Shown here: positions 10,986 through 20,538 of the stretch, piece after piece
How positions within the stretch are numbered: the stretch's first letter is position 1
How the letters are laid out: each line of letters starts with the position of its first letter
Assembly: GCF_026151205.1 (NCBI RefSeq)
Contig: NC_087081.1
Span: 496,001 to 560,000 of the forward strand
From: Bolinopsis microptera
Lineage: Eukaryota > Ctenophora > Tentaculata > Lobata > Bolinopsidae
Direction: 5' to 3'
Length of the DNA: 64,000 nucleotides
Notes under the pieces: generated by a model
Databases searched by the model: none
What the model was told of the DNA's origin: nothing
Seen by the model: the letters and a program-made list of their open reading frames with translations, nothing else
Position numbers and translations under genes: made by a program

Positions 10986-11285
10986 ATGAAAATGGTAAAC
11001 ACAAAACAATCATCGATACTGAAAAATATCACAGGCTTAGAGTTAGACTTAACGTCTCCACGAATTTGGTAACCATAGTAACAGTGTGTCACGTGTTAAT
11101 TATGAGCCAATCATGGCAACCTGCGTGATATAAGGTGAGCTCAGAGTTCAGAGTTGATACATTCTTTACATCCACATATTGCCGTGGGAACTATTAAAGT
11201 GTACTGTGTAATGTGTAAGTGTGGATCAATAACACTGTTCAGTGTTTAGATTTCATGTCATCTACTCACGAGATGTATCATCAGC
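10986..11285. repeat. right arm of foldback element, distal part
   Basis: Continues the right arm after the Penelope insertion and mirrors 3300-3620. Homology to the left arm fades just after 11285, next to a CCTACCGGACACAAAAATA block that recurs at 11985-12012 and, inverted, near 12410-12440 and 12815-12840. This recurring edge may mark an element terminus. Confidence 0.75.
11090..11135 (+). promoter_or_regulatory. promoter-like E-box/CCAAT/TATA module, right arm
   Basis: CACGTG at 11090, CCAAT at 11107 and ATATAAGG at 11128, pointing out of the palindrome. The CCAAT-TATA spacing is about 20 bp shorter than in the left-arm copy because of a deletion. Core-promoter architecture is seen; activity is inferred. 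Confidence 0.45.
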
Positions 11286-11742
11286 CCTACCGGACACAAA
11301 AATATATCGCTACTGGACAAATTTCATGCGGGCTATATTGGCTGTATTGTTACTTGTCACGTTAAGTGTCGTCTGCTCGCGTGCTGTATTTTAAGCAGGC
11401 TGGATGCGCACTGTGTCTTGTAACATCGGGCTGCGAGTGCTCAGATGACAAAATATAGCCAGCTGGTGGATATATATACATATCACCGGAGACTCGCGGG
11501 GGGAACAAAATATTGCACGCGCACGCGCATGCAATATTTCATATGTCCCCGAGGGCGCTAGCCCGAGGAGGACATATTTTCGTATAGCACGGAGGGCCCA
11601 TCGGGCCCGAGTGCTATACGATTTTTCCGCCCGCGGGTCGAGGTGATGTGGATTATATCCACCAGCGGGCGTATTACAGTTAATATATAATTTTATAAAT
11701 AAACAATGGAGCTTGTATAAAAGCCAACTCTAGAAAAGGTCG
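11286..11742. repeat. hairpin-cassette segment between the two palindromes
   Basis: The block 11460-11670 is a close inverted copy of 4500-4715, with the same order of palindromes: ATATTGCA/TGCAATAT, ATATGTCC/GGACATAT, TATAGCAC/GTGCTATA. The rest is short AGCGGGCT-type motifs without coding potential. Confidence 0.65.
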
Positions 11743-11772
11743 CCACTAATTGTTGTAACAATGGTAACACGT

Positions 11773-11817
11773 CACGTGTTCAATGTAAGCCAATCATAAA
11801 GGGCTGTGTCGTATATA
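11773..11817 (+). promoter_or_regulatory. promoter-like module, left arm of second palindrome
   Basis: CACGTG at 11773, CCAAT at 11790 and TATATA at 11812 lie in close order. It is similar in plan, but not identical in sequence, to the module at 11090. Retention of the three elements in diverged copies suggests they matter; this is inference. Confidence 0.45.
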
Positions 11818-12623
11818 GGGGCTGGAGATGCACTGCATTCCTGGGCCGTGGGAATAATGAATGTAATGTCAATGACGATGAATATCAATAATATAGGGGG
11901 ATTATAGTGCTGATGTGTATTATGTAGTGTGTTATAATAACTTTGATATAAATCAAAGTATCATGTCATCTGCTCACGAGCTGCATGAGCAGCCCTACCG
12001 GACACAAAAATAAAATGTATATATAGTCAGTGTAATAAGGAATTTCACATGGAGACGATACAGAAACTGAAAATATTTTAGAGAACTCCGGGCTATATTG
12101 CTACTGGTCAAATTAAATGTCACTTGTTAGCGGGCTATATCATGAGCGGGCTGTAGAGATATCGGGCCCTTTGACAGCGGGCTGGTGAGAGCCCGCTATG
12201 CGAAAAAGCGCACGCTGGTGGATATAATAATATATCCACCAGCGTGCGCTCTTTCGCATAGCGGGCTCTCAGCCCGCTGTCAAAGGGCCCGATATCTCTA
12301 CAGCCCGCTCATGATATAGCCCGCTAACAAGTGACATTTAATTTGACCAGTAGCAATATAGCCCGGAGTTCTCTAAAATATTTTCATAGCACGGAGATAT
12401 ATATAATATATTTTATTTTTGTGTCTGGTAGGGCTGCTCATGCAGCTCGTGAGCAGATGACATGATACTTTGATTTATATCAAAGTTATTATAACACATT
12501 ACATAATGCACATCAGCACTATAATAATCCCTCTATTATTGATATTCATCGTCACAGACATTACATTAATTATTCCCACGGCCCAGGAATGCAGTGCCAG
12601 TATGGATCACTTATCTCCAGCCC

Positions 12624-12671
12624 CTATATATACGACACAGCCCTTTATGATTGGCTTACATTGAACACGTG
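12624..12671 (-). promoter_or_regulatory. promoter-like module, right arm of second palindrome
   Basis: Mirror of the preceding module: CACGTG at 12666-12671, CCAAT at 12650-12654 and a TATATATAG-type box at about 12624-12632, read leftwards. Together with 11773-11817 it forms a convergent pair. Confidence 0.45.
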
Positions 12672-12702
12672 ACGTGTTACCATGGTTACAACAATTAGTG
12701 GC

Positions 12703-13960
12703 GACTGTAAAGCGCCCGCTGGTGGATATAATACTATATCCCCCAGCGGGCTATATATTGCTAGTTAGAAGACCTGATATATCCCGGCCCGCTCTCACAG
12801 CCCGCTGACATATATTTTATTTTTGTGTCCGGTAGGGCTGCTCATGCAGCTCGTGTGCAGATGACATGAAACTTAGTAGTGTGTTTAGATAGGCGGGCCC
12901 GGGCCACATGGCGTGACTACTCACGCCAAGTGGCACAGTGTGTTTAGGTGGCGGGCCATGAATCGGGCCATGTGGCCCGTCGCCAACAGACGTAGTGTGG
13001 GCAGACCCTTACAGTCAATTTATAGTTATTCTGTTGATAAAGTCATAGCGAGCACCCAATTGTTTGATCGGCCCTACACACGGTACACTGATTAAGTTTA
13101 ACTCTCACTGTACATCTGAAGTGTTGTCATGGTAACAGGAATTCTTTGTTACTCGTAGCATGGATTGATGGAGATGGAGATACACAGTTTTTAATCTATA
13201 TCAATGATTAAGTGATTAACATCCCGTTGACTGTTCATCGATTCGGTTGATGTATAATACCATTATAGACTATAGTACGTCTTCTCCTTTTGATGGTGTA
13301 AGCTGTGTAGTAAGCTGAATTTTGTTTTTTTATATTCAGGCCGGATTTTTATTTGTAAATATATTGTGTACCGAATAGAAACTTGCCCTGTTTTGACACC
13401 GCCAGTTAAATGTTGTTTTTTGCGAATTTGACGTTCTGTTCTCACGTTTTCTCCGTCTCAAACTCTCCTGGTAACTTTAGTCATAGATGCTTACAGTTGA
13501 CGAACTCACACTCATGGCGATGGCCTGCATTATGATCGTTTACAATTACATGAAGCAATAAGCTGACAAATTTTTTGATAACGGCCGGTTTTTCGTCGGT
13601 TCTCTATTCTTCTATTGTGTTCTGTAATCAGTAATTTTGCCCTGTTCTGCATCTTAAACTAAAGGCAAAAGCATGATTTTCTCGTAAATTTGCAACTTGA
13701 GTTCGAAATCTTTTACTTCTATTTGCTATGATTGTTCGGAACTGTAAAGCGCCCGCTAGTGGATATACTACATATCCTACTTGCCTCGCGGGTGGAATTC
13801 CGTATAGCACTCGGGCCCTCTGGGCTATGCAGGGATATGTCGTCCTCGGGCTGTGTGCCCTCGTGGACATATATTATGGCGATATAAATTTCCGCCCGCT
13901 AGGCTGCGTGGATATATTATATATATATTATACAGATCTATCATTTAAATTTACACCTAT
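12703..13960. repeat. diverged foldback arm and hairpin cassettes
   Basis: 13280-13780 is a diverged direct relative of 3640-4380, sharing the ACGGCCGGTTTTTCGT core, the TTTTGCCCTGTT block and the ATTTGCTATGATTGTT block. 13795-13900 carries the TATAGCAC and ATATGTCC palindromes in degraded form. A further copy of the ACCGGACACAAAAATA edge lies inverted near 12815-12840. No gene was found. Confidence 0.55.
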
Positions 13961-13982
13961 TTGTTGAATATAATCTTCTTCA

Positions 13983-14434
13983 TCAAGAAGGAAGAATTCT
14001 ACTCATTTGTCGAATGGTCTGATAACAATGTCTTTCAGCTGCTCTGATGGGGGCAGCGATGTTATCTGTTGAGACGAATTTCTGAGTCGGCCTGTGGAGG
14101 TCTACTTCTGCTCTGCAGCATTTTATAAATGCCTCAAGTGCAGGGTTTTTACAAGATTTGAAAGTACGTGATGCATCAGTCTTTATAAGACAACGTTCCA
14201 TGTCAGTAACTCTCTTATGATCTTATCTGCTTTGTTGGGTCCACATTTAAAGCTATCAAATACAACTTTAGCTCTTATTTTAGAAAACCATCTACACAAA
14301 TCGTTTTCGAAACGGCTTAGATCTGGTAGGGGAGGTGTAGGTACAAACTTGTGAGACAAGAAAAAGACATAGAGTTGCTCTTTACTAAGATCTTTGTCTG
14401 TAAGATTTACAACTGTTCTGGACATGTTTTCCAT
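13983..14434 (-). pseudogene. remnant of Penelope-type ORF N-terminus
   Basis: Two overlapping minus-strand frames (14183-14434 and 13983-14201) join across a probable frameshift near 14190. They contain VVNLTDKDLSKEQLYVF, a FVPTPPLPDLSRFENDL stretch and NPALEAFIKCC, the kind of sequence found before the RT domain in Penelope-like and related element proteins. The RT itself does not follow. The assignment rests on pattern memory only, so confidence is moderate; a different RT family is possible. Confidence 0.45.
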
Positions 14435-15165
14435 TTATAAGTCTTCAACCTTGGTCAAGAATTCATTTGATTAACGTCCTCTGATGTCTGTGGGATGTGG
14501 TATATATATATAAGCGTAACAATGTAAACGATGTTATCGTCAAACTATAATATATATAATATATATATTATAACCATTGATACAAAGGCCATAATCTTTC
14601 GCCAGCTCTCTAATATCCACCTTGAAGCTGCATTTTATATCCTTGAACTACACAATATAAACTAAAGCATGTTATAGTGTAGACTTTTTGTCACAACAAG
14701 ACTGCAATCTATAGTAACAACTATAAACAGAACCCCTAATGTCTACTAACAAATTTCTTCTAGTCCTAATATGAGCCTTGTCATAAAAACCTAACTGAAC
14801 TAGCGTTTCGGTGTGTGCAAAAGCTTTCATGCACGCGCATTCCTTACCCCGTTAGTTACCTGTCCTTCCAAAACCAAACTAGCAGTCAAGGACAAAAGTC
14901 ATACACCAAATGGGCATTATATTTTAATATGAATTGTTTTTATTCTGTAAAATGTGCTAAAATTAAATTGCTTGTTTCATTGAATTTCTTGTTTCATTGA
15001 GTAACGCTAACAAACCATTAAATTAATAGCTACACAAAGACAGGTAGACTCCCGCTAGGCTCACGCAGGTCTATCTGAGATAGATACATTTGTGTGCTGT
15101 CAGCTGTGTCTATATTTATTACAGATTCATTGTATTCTTTCTTACTTCCTCGATTTCTTATCAAC
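14435..15165. other. intergenic sequence, nothing supported
   Basis: AT-rich DNA with a TATATA run near 14500-14570. The short plus-strand frame at 14815-15000 has no recognisable features. Confidence 0.35.
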
Positions 15166-15169
15166 ATAT

Positions 15170-17620
15170 TTACTGTAGATAGTAGTAACTAGTAGTGTAA
15201 CTATGGTAACTAGTAGTGTTACCATGACAACACTTCATATTTACTGTAGATAGTAGTAACTAGTTACTGTTACCATGACAACACTTCATATTTACTGTAG
15301 ATAGTAGTAACTAGTAGTGTAACTATGGTAACTAGTAGTGTTACCATGACAACACTAGTAGTAACTAGTACTCCTGTTACCATGACAACACTTCATATTT
15401 ACTGTAGATAGTAGTAACTCAGTACTCCTGTTACCACTAGTTACCACTAGTTACCACTAGTTACCATGACAACACTTCATATTAGTGTTACCATGACAAC
15501 ACTTCATATTTACTGTAGATAGTAGTAACTCAGTACTCCTGTTACCACTAGTTACCACTAGTTACCACTAGTTACCATGACAACACTTCATATTAGTGTT
15601 ACCATGACAACACTTCATATTTACTGTAGATAGTAGTAACTCTATTAGTGTAACTAGGGGTAACTAGTAGTGTTACCTGTTACCATGACAACACTTCATA
15701 TTTACTGTAGATAGTAGTAACTAATATTAGTGTTACCAGTAGTAACTCAGTACTCAGAACATATTAGTGTTACCATGACAACACTTCATATTTACTGTAG
15801 ATAGTAGATAGTAGGTACTCAGTATTAGTGTTACCATGACAACACTTCATATTTACTGTAGATAGTAGTAACTATATTAGTGTTACCATGACAACACTTC
15901 ATATTTACTGTAGATAGTAGTAACTAGTAGTGTAACTATGGTAACTAGTAACATATTAGTGTTACCATGACAACACTTCATATTTACTGTAGATAGTAGT
16001 AACTCAGTACTCCTGTTACCATGACAACACTTCATATTTACTGTAGATAGTAGTAACTCAGTACTCAGTATTAGTGTTACCATGACAACACTTCATATTT
16101 ACTGTAGATAGTAGTAACTAGTAGTACTCAGTAACTAGTAGTGTTACCATGACAACACTTCATATTTACTGTAGATAGTAGTAACATATTAGTGTTACTA
16201 GTAGTGTAACTATGGTAACTAGTAGTGTTACCATGACAACACTTCATATTAGTGTTACCATGACAACACTTCATATTTACTGTAGATAGTAGTAACTCAG
16301 TACTCAGAACATATTAGTGTTACCATGACAACACTTCATATTTACTGTAGATAGTAGTAACTAGTAGTGTAACTATGGTAACTAGTAGTGTTACCATGAC
16401 AACACTTCATATTTACTGTAGATAGTAGTAACATATTAGTGTTACTAGTAGTGTAACTATGGTAACTAGTAGTGTTACCATGACAACACTTCATATTAGT
16501 GTTACCATGACAACACTTCATATTTACTGTAGATAGTAGTAACTCAGTACTCAGAACATATTAGTGTTACCATGACAACACTTCATATTTACTGTAGATA
16601 GTAGTAACTAGTAGTGTAACTATGGTAACTAGTAGTGTTACCATGACAACACTTCATATTAACTAGTAGTGTAACTATGGTAACTAGTAGTGTTACCATG
16701 ACAACACTTCATATTTCAGATTATATATAATATTTACTGTAGATAGTAGTAACTATGGTAACTAGTAGTGTTACCATGACAACACTAGTAGTAACTAGTA
16801 GTGTTACCATGACAACACTAGTAGTAACTAGTAGTGTTACCATGACAACACTAGTAGTAACTAGTAGTGTTACCATGACAACACTAGTAGTAACTAGTAG
16901 TGTTACCATGACAACACTAGTAGTAACTAGTAGTGTTACCATGACAACACTTCATATTTACTGTAGATAGTAGTAACTCAGTACTCCTGTTACCATGAAA
17001 ACACTTCATATTTACTATAGATAGTAGTAACTCTGTTATGTTACCATGACAACACTAGTAGTAACTAGTAGTGTTACCATGACAACACTAGTAGTAACTA
17101 GTAGTGTTACCATGACAACACTAGTAGTAACTAGTAGTGTTACCATGACAACACTTCATATTTACTGTAGATAGTAGTAACTCAGTACTCAGAACATATT
17201 AGTGTTACCATGACAACACTTCATATTTACTGTAGATAGTAGTAACTCAGTACTCAGAACATATTAGTGTTACCATGACAACACTTCATATTTACTGTAG
17301 ATAGTAGTAACTCAGTACTCAGAACATATTAGTGTTACCATGACAACACTTCATATTTACTGTAGATAGTAGTAACTCAGTACTCAGAACATATTAGTGT
17401 TACCATGACAACACTTCATATTTACTGTAGATAGTAGTACCTGTTACCATGACAACACTTCATATTTACTGTAGATAGTAGTAACTCAGTACTCAGAACA
17501 TATTAGTGTTACCATGACAACACTAGTAGTAACTAGTAGTGTTACCATGACAACACTTCATATTTACTGTAGATAGTAGTAACTATATTAGTGTTACCAT
17601 GACAACACTTCATATTTCAG
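15170..17620. repeat. mosaic minisatellite with ~40 X-box-like motifs
   Basis: The array reshuffles a few modules: GTTACCATGACAACAC, TTCATATTTACTGTAGATAG, TAGTAACTAGTAGTGT and AACTATGGTAAC. Spacings vary, with runs of a 33 bp unit at 16755-16950 and 17040-17150. GTTACCATGACAAC fits the RFX X-box pattern (GTNNCC-AT-RGNAAC), and I count about 43 copies by eye. The array ends exactly at the polypyrimidine/AG acceptor (17611-17620) of the LDLa gene exon, so it is intronic or promoter-proximal DNA. Frames within it on both strands are repeat artefacts. Confidence 0.85.
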
Positions 17621-17846
17621 ATTATTACAACGGTTGGAATCTAACAGCTCCTTTAAAGATTAACATCTACGGAACATTCACCCCTGGTCGTGGTAACAAT
17701 GTCAAAATAAAGTTTAATTATAGACTTTTCGACGAAAAACAACGTGTTTATGAAACTGAGACATGTGACGGTATGTTTTTTTATAGTTTTAAAGCTTTAC
17801 CCAGAAATTTTAAATATTGTGAAATTGAAACCAAAAGTTATAATGG
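17621..17846 (+). CDS. internal exon of LDLa-containing secreted/membrane protein
   Basis: The exon follows a CATATTTCAG acceptor and ends before GTAAAC at 17847. It encodes about 75 residues with no stop, including FTPGRGNNVKIKFNYRLF and CEIETKSYNG. The mix of Thr/Asn/Tyr with spaced Cys looks extracellular, but I recognise no domain. It ends in phase 2 and joins in frame to 18100. Upstream exons were not found, since the minisatellite lies directly upstream. Confidence 0.5.
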
Positions 17847-18099
17847 GTAAACGCAGCAAGTTTCCGGCATCAACAGCATAAAATAACTAGTGAGCCTTAC
17901 AAATGCGACAGGAGCAAGTTCTGGTAACATAATATTGATAAACTGTGGTCGGTATTCAAAATTCTCACAGTTTAATCTCCTGTAAAAAAACGCATTCCTA
18001 TTGTTATGTCTTATAAAATTATCCGGTAACCTTTGAAAACCATCAACTTATTACAGCGGCCATAGTAAGAAATTGAATTTCAGGTCACAAGTCGTTTAG

Positions 18100-18427
18100 G
18101 TGTGACGAAGAAATGGACTGCATGGACATGAGAGACGAAATAGATTGCAATTACAACGATACTATACCGGAAAAGCAAAACAAGTACACTGTGGGGTGCT
18201 ACCCAGATGATTACAAGTGTCCCGGAGAGAGCAAGTGTATCAGGCAATCCCAGATCTGTGATTTTGCCGAGGATTGCATATATGGAGAGGACGAGTATAG
18301 ATTTAGGGACAATTCGAGCTACTATTGTAATTACACGAAAGTTTTTTATTCCCACGCTACGGGAATAGGATCAATTATTTCTGGGATTAGTGTTGTATCG
18401 CTGTTCCATATGTGCGTATACCTTTGA
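18100..18427 (+). CDS. LDL-receptor class A exon, terminal
   Basis: With the acceptor TTTAG ending at 18099, the frame joins the preceding exon. The exon encodes the second half of one LDLa module (CDEEMDCMDMRDEIDC) and then a full one: C1 in GCYPDD, YKC, KCI, QIC, the acidic DFAEDC with GEDE, and YYC. The acidic Asp/Glu cluster is the calcium cage of LDLa modules (family knowledge). After it comes a hydrophobic tail, GIGSIISGISVVSLFHMC, and a stop at 18425-18427, which suggests a C-terminal membrane anchor. Partner and function are unknown. Confidence 0.65.
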
Positions 18428-18866
18428 GGAAATTTATTCAGTACAATGTACATGTAGTAATGTTATTAATATTATTTATGCTAAACATACATGGTAATTT
18501 CGTTGGCACTCAGTGGTTTTTAGTGCGAACTTTTCGTATAAGTCAAGTTCTCTGTTAAATATCATTTTTATTTTTACATAAGCTTATTTATTATTTATTT
18601 TGAATTCTGGTATCTGTATTAATCATAAACTTATAAGAATTTTCATAATCAAAATATACTTAATTGTCGTATTATTTAATCACTCATTTCACGATACATA
18701 GTTGTATGACTTACATAATTTTATTTTCTGATTTCATACGGAGTACGGACGTATTTTCTTAATCAACTATTTTCGAATTTTATATTGCCTAGCTTACAGT
18801 TATCTACATTGTCGAATAAGAACTTGTGTTTGCTAGGTCAAATGGTGAGATTTATTCTCTTGCCAC

Positions 18867-19220
18867 ATCTATTGTTATGTGCGGATAAAGATATCCTCCC
18901 ACTGGCTACATTGTTATGTGCGGATAAAGAGATCCTCCCACTGGCTACATTGTTATGTGCGGATAAAGAGATCCTCCCACTGGCTACATTGTTACTGGCT
19001 ACATTGTTATGTGCGGATAAAGATATCCTCCCACTGGCTACATTGTTATGTGCGGATAAAGAGATCCTCCCACTGGCTACATTGTTACTGGCTACATTGT
19101 TATGTGCGGATAAAGATATCCTCCCACTGGATACATTGTTATGTGCGGATAAAGAGATCCTCCCACTGGCTACATTGTTACTGGCTACATTGTTATGTGC
19201 GGATAAAGAGATCCTCCCAC
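18867..19220. repeat. 39 bp tandem repeat with 15 bp partial units
   Basis: About eight units of a 39-mer containing GTTATGTGCGGATAAAGAGA and ATCCTCCCACTGG are interspersed with 15 bp partial copies (TGGCTACATTGTTAC). Because 39 and 15 are multiples of 3, long frames stay open in several phases on both strands. Each unit contains GGATAA, a GATA-type motif. The array borders the exon at 19221-19324 and may partly be translated with it. Confidence 0.8.
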
Positions 19221-19324
19221 GGATGATTAAATCATGGAACTTGCCAACAAAGACAGCTAATGATAACATGTCACAGTTAGAAAAAGAAGAAAAGGATGCT
19301 GATGCAATCATCGCTCCATATCAG
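19221..19324 (+). CDS. exon of unidentified gene (before satellite intron)
   Basis: The frame continues out of the 39 bp repeat into non-repetitive, highly charged sequence with NDNMSQLEKEEKDADAII, ending PYQ before GTTGGA at 19325. It joins in phase to the exon at 19860. The product would be hydrophilic and probably helical. I do not recognise the protein. Its 5' limit is uncertain because the repeat is also open in this frame. Confidence 0.4.
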
Positions 19325-19859
19325 GTTGGATAAGTTTATAAATTATGATATTATGATGTTAAGTGTTCGATAGTTTTAGCTATTTCGCAAAGTTAACCGT
19401 CGTTAAACATCAGCTGCACCCAAGTATCTTGTAATATTCGAATTTTGTAACTTTGACGACCAATGTTACAGTTTACTGCATGTCCGAAATTTAGCATTTT
19501 TGGTCATTTGTTTTACTTTCCAAGCGTTAGGGGATTGGGCGACATCTGTCCGACAGCGACATCTGTCCGAATCAGAAAATAGGTTATTTGGACAATAGTT
19601 TATGTCGGATCCTACCGTACGATTTTCTTAAAACTTTCCATAAAGTATGGTGGTTATAGGACGAATAATATGTGTAAGCATTACTAGAATTCACTGAATT
19701 CTAGTAATGCTGGTAGTTAGAGAGAGTTCTAGTAGCCACTGATTTCTAGTTCATTGATTCTTATACTTTAGTAGGTACTGAAAGTAACTAGAATAGAGGT
19801 ATTTATTTTAGTACTTATAGTAATATGATATTACTATTATTATTACTAATATCCTACAG

Positions 19860-19917
19860 GTAGGAGAGCTGATTGATAGAGATGAGATCAACATTCCGTC
19901 TACAAAGCAGTTATCAG
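19860..19917 (+). CDS. 58 bp exon of the same unidentified gene
   Basis: Flanked by ATCCTACAG and GTAAGAG, both strong splice signals. It encodes VGELIDRDEINIPSTKQLS with no stop and ends in phase 1, which fits the candidate last exon at 34742. The donor runs straight into the 57 bp satellite, so the intron would be 14.8 kb. Confidence 0.5.
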
Positions 19918-19940
19918 GTAAGAGAGACAAAGAGAAAGAA

Positions 19941-20479
19941 AGAGAGGGCGAGAAAGAGAAAGAGATATAAACTAAAGATATACAGAAGTATGGAGTTAGA
20001 GAGAGTAGAGTAGGGCGAGAAAGAGAAAGAGATATAAACTAAAGATATACAGAAGTATGGAGTTAGAGAGGGTGAGAAAGAGAAAGAGATATAAACTAAA
20101 GATATACAGAAGTATGGAGTTAGAGAGGGCGAGAAAGAGAAAGAGATATAAACTAAAGATATACAGAAGTATGGAGTTAGAGAGGGCGAGAAAGAGAAAG
20201 GGATATAAACTAAAGATATACAGAAGTATGGAGTTAGAGAGGGCGAGAAAGAGAAAGAGATATAAACTAAAGATATACAGAAGTATGGAGTTAGAGAGGG
20301 CGAGAAAGAGAAAGGGATATAAACTAAAGATATACAGAAGTATGGAGTTAGAGAGGGCGAGAAAGAGAAAGAGATATAAACTAAAGATATACAGAAGTAT
20401 GGAGTTAGAGAGGGCGAGAAAGAGAAAGAGATATAAACTAAAGATATACAGAAGTATGGAGTTAGAGAGGGCGAGAAAG
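19941..20479. repeat. 57 bp satellite, left block
   Basis: About nine units of the same 57-mer as the main block at 25004, containing GATATAAACTAAAGATATAC and AGAAGTATGGAGTTAGAGAG. It is broken on the right by the 59 bp U2-promoter-like repeat. All six-frame products here are satellite translations. Confidence 0.9.
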
Positions 20480-20538
20480 AGAGTTGAGACACAGTTAATA
20501 AACTGCGGAGTGACTAAAATGCTATACAGCAAAAACAG
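20480..20538. repeat. 59 bp direct repeat, left copy (LINE target duplication)
   Basis: This segment, from AGAGTTGAGACAC to CAGCAAAAACAG, is repeated exactly at 24841-24899. The two copies bracket the LINE at 20539-24840, so they are read as a long target site duplication. The right copy sits 8 bp upstream of the U2 snRNA start, so this left copy is a duplicated U2 promoter region without a U2 gene behind it. Confidence 0.75.

Larger units (their letters stand above)
11743..12702. repeat. second large palindrome, ~480 bp arms
   Basis: The two halves mirror each other around about 12230: GTCGCCACTAATTGTTG at 11740 mirrors CAACAATTAGTGGCGAC ending near 12705, and the central 12048-12230 block mirrors 12232-12385. 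Each arm holds one E-box/CCAAT/TATA module, pointing inward. The central 180 bp block also occurs at 3106-3290. The ORF at 12470-12664 lies across the mirrored sequence and is not accepted as a gene. Confidence 0.78.

Noticed and set aside
18785-19333. 182-residue LCADKEILPLAT repeat protein as a full gene
   Set aside because: Most of it is the 39 bp tandem repeat, open in three frames. Only the non-repetitive end was kept as an exon.
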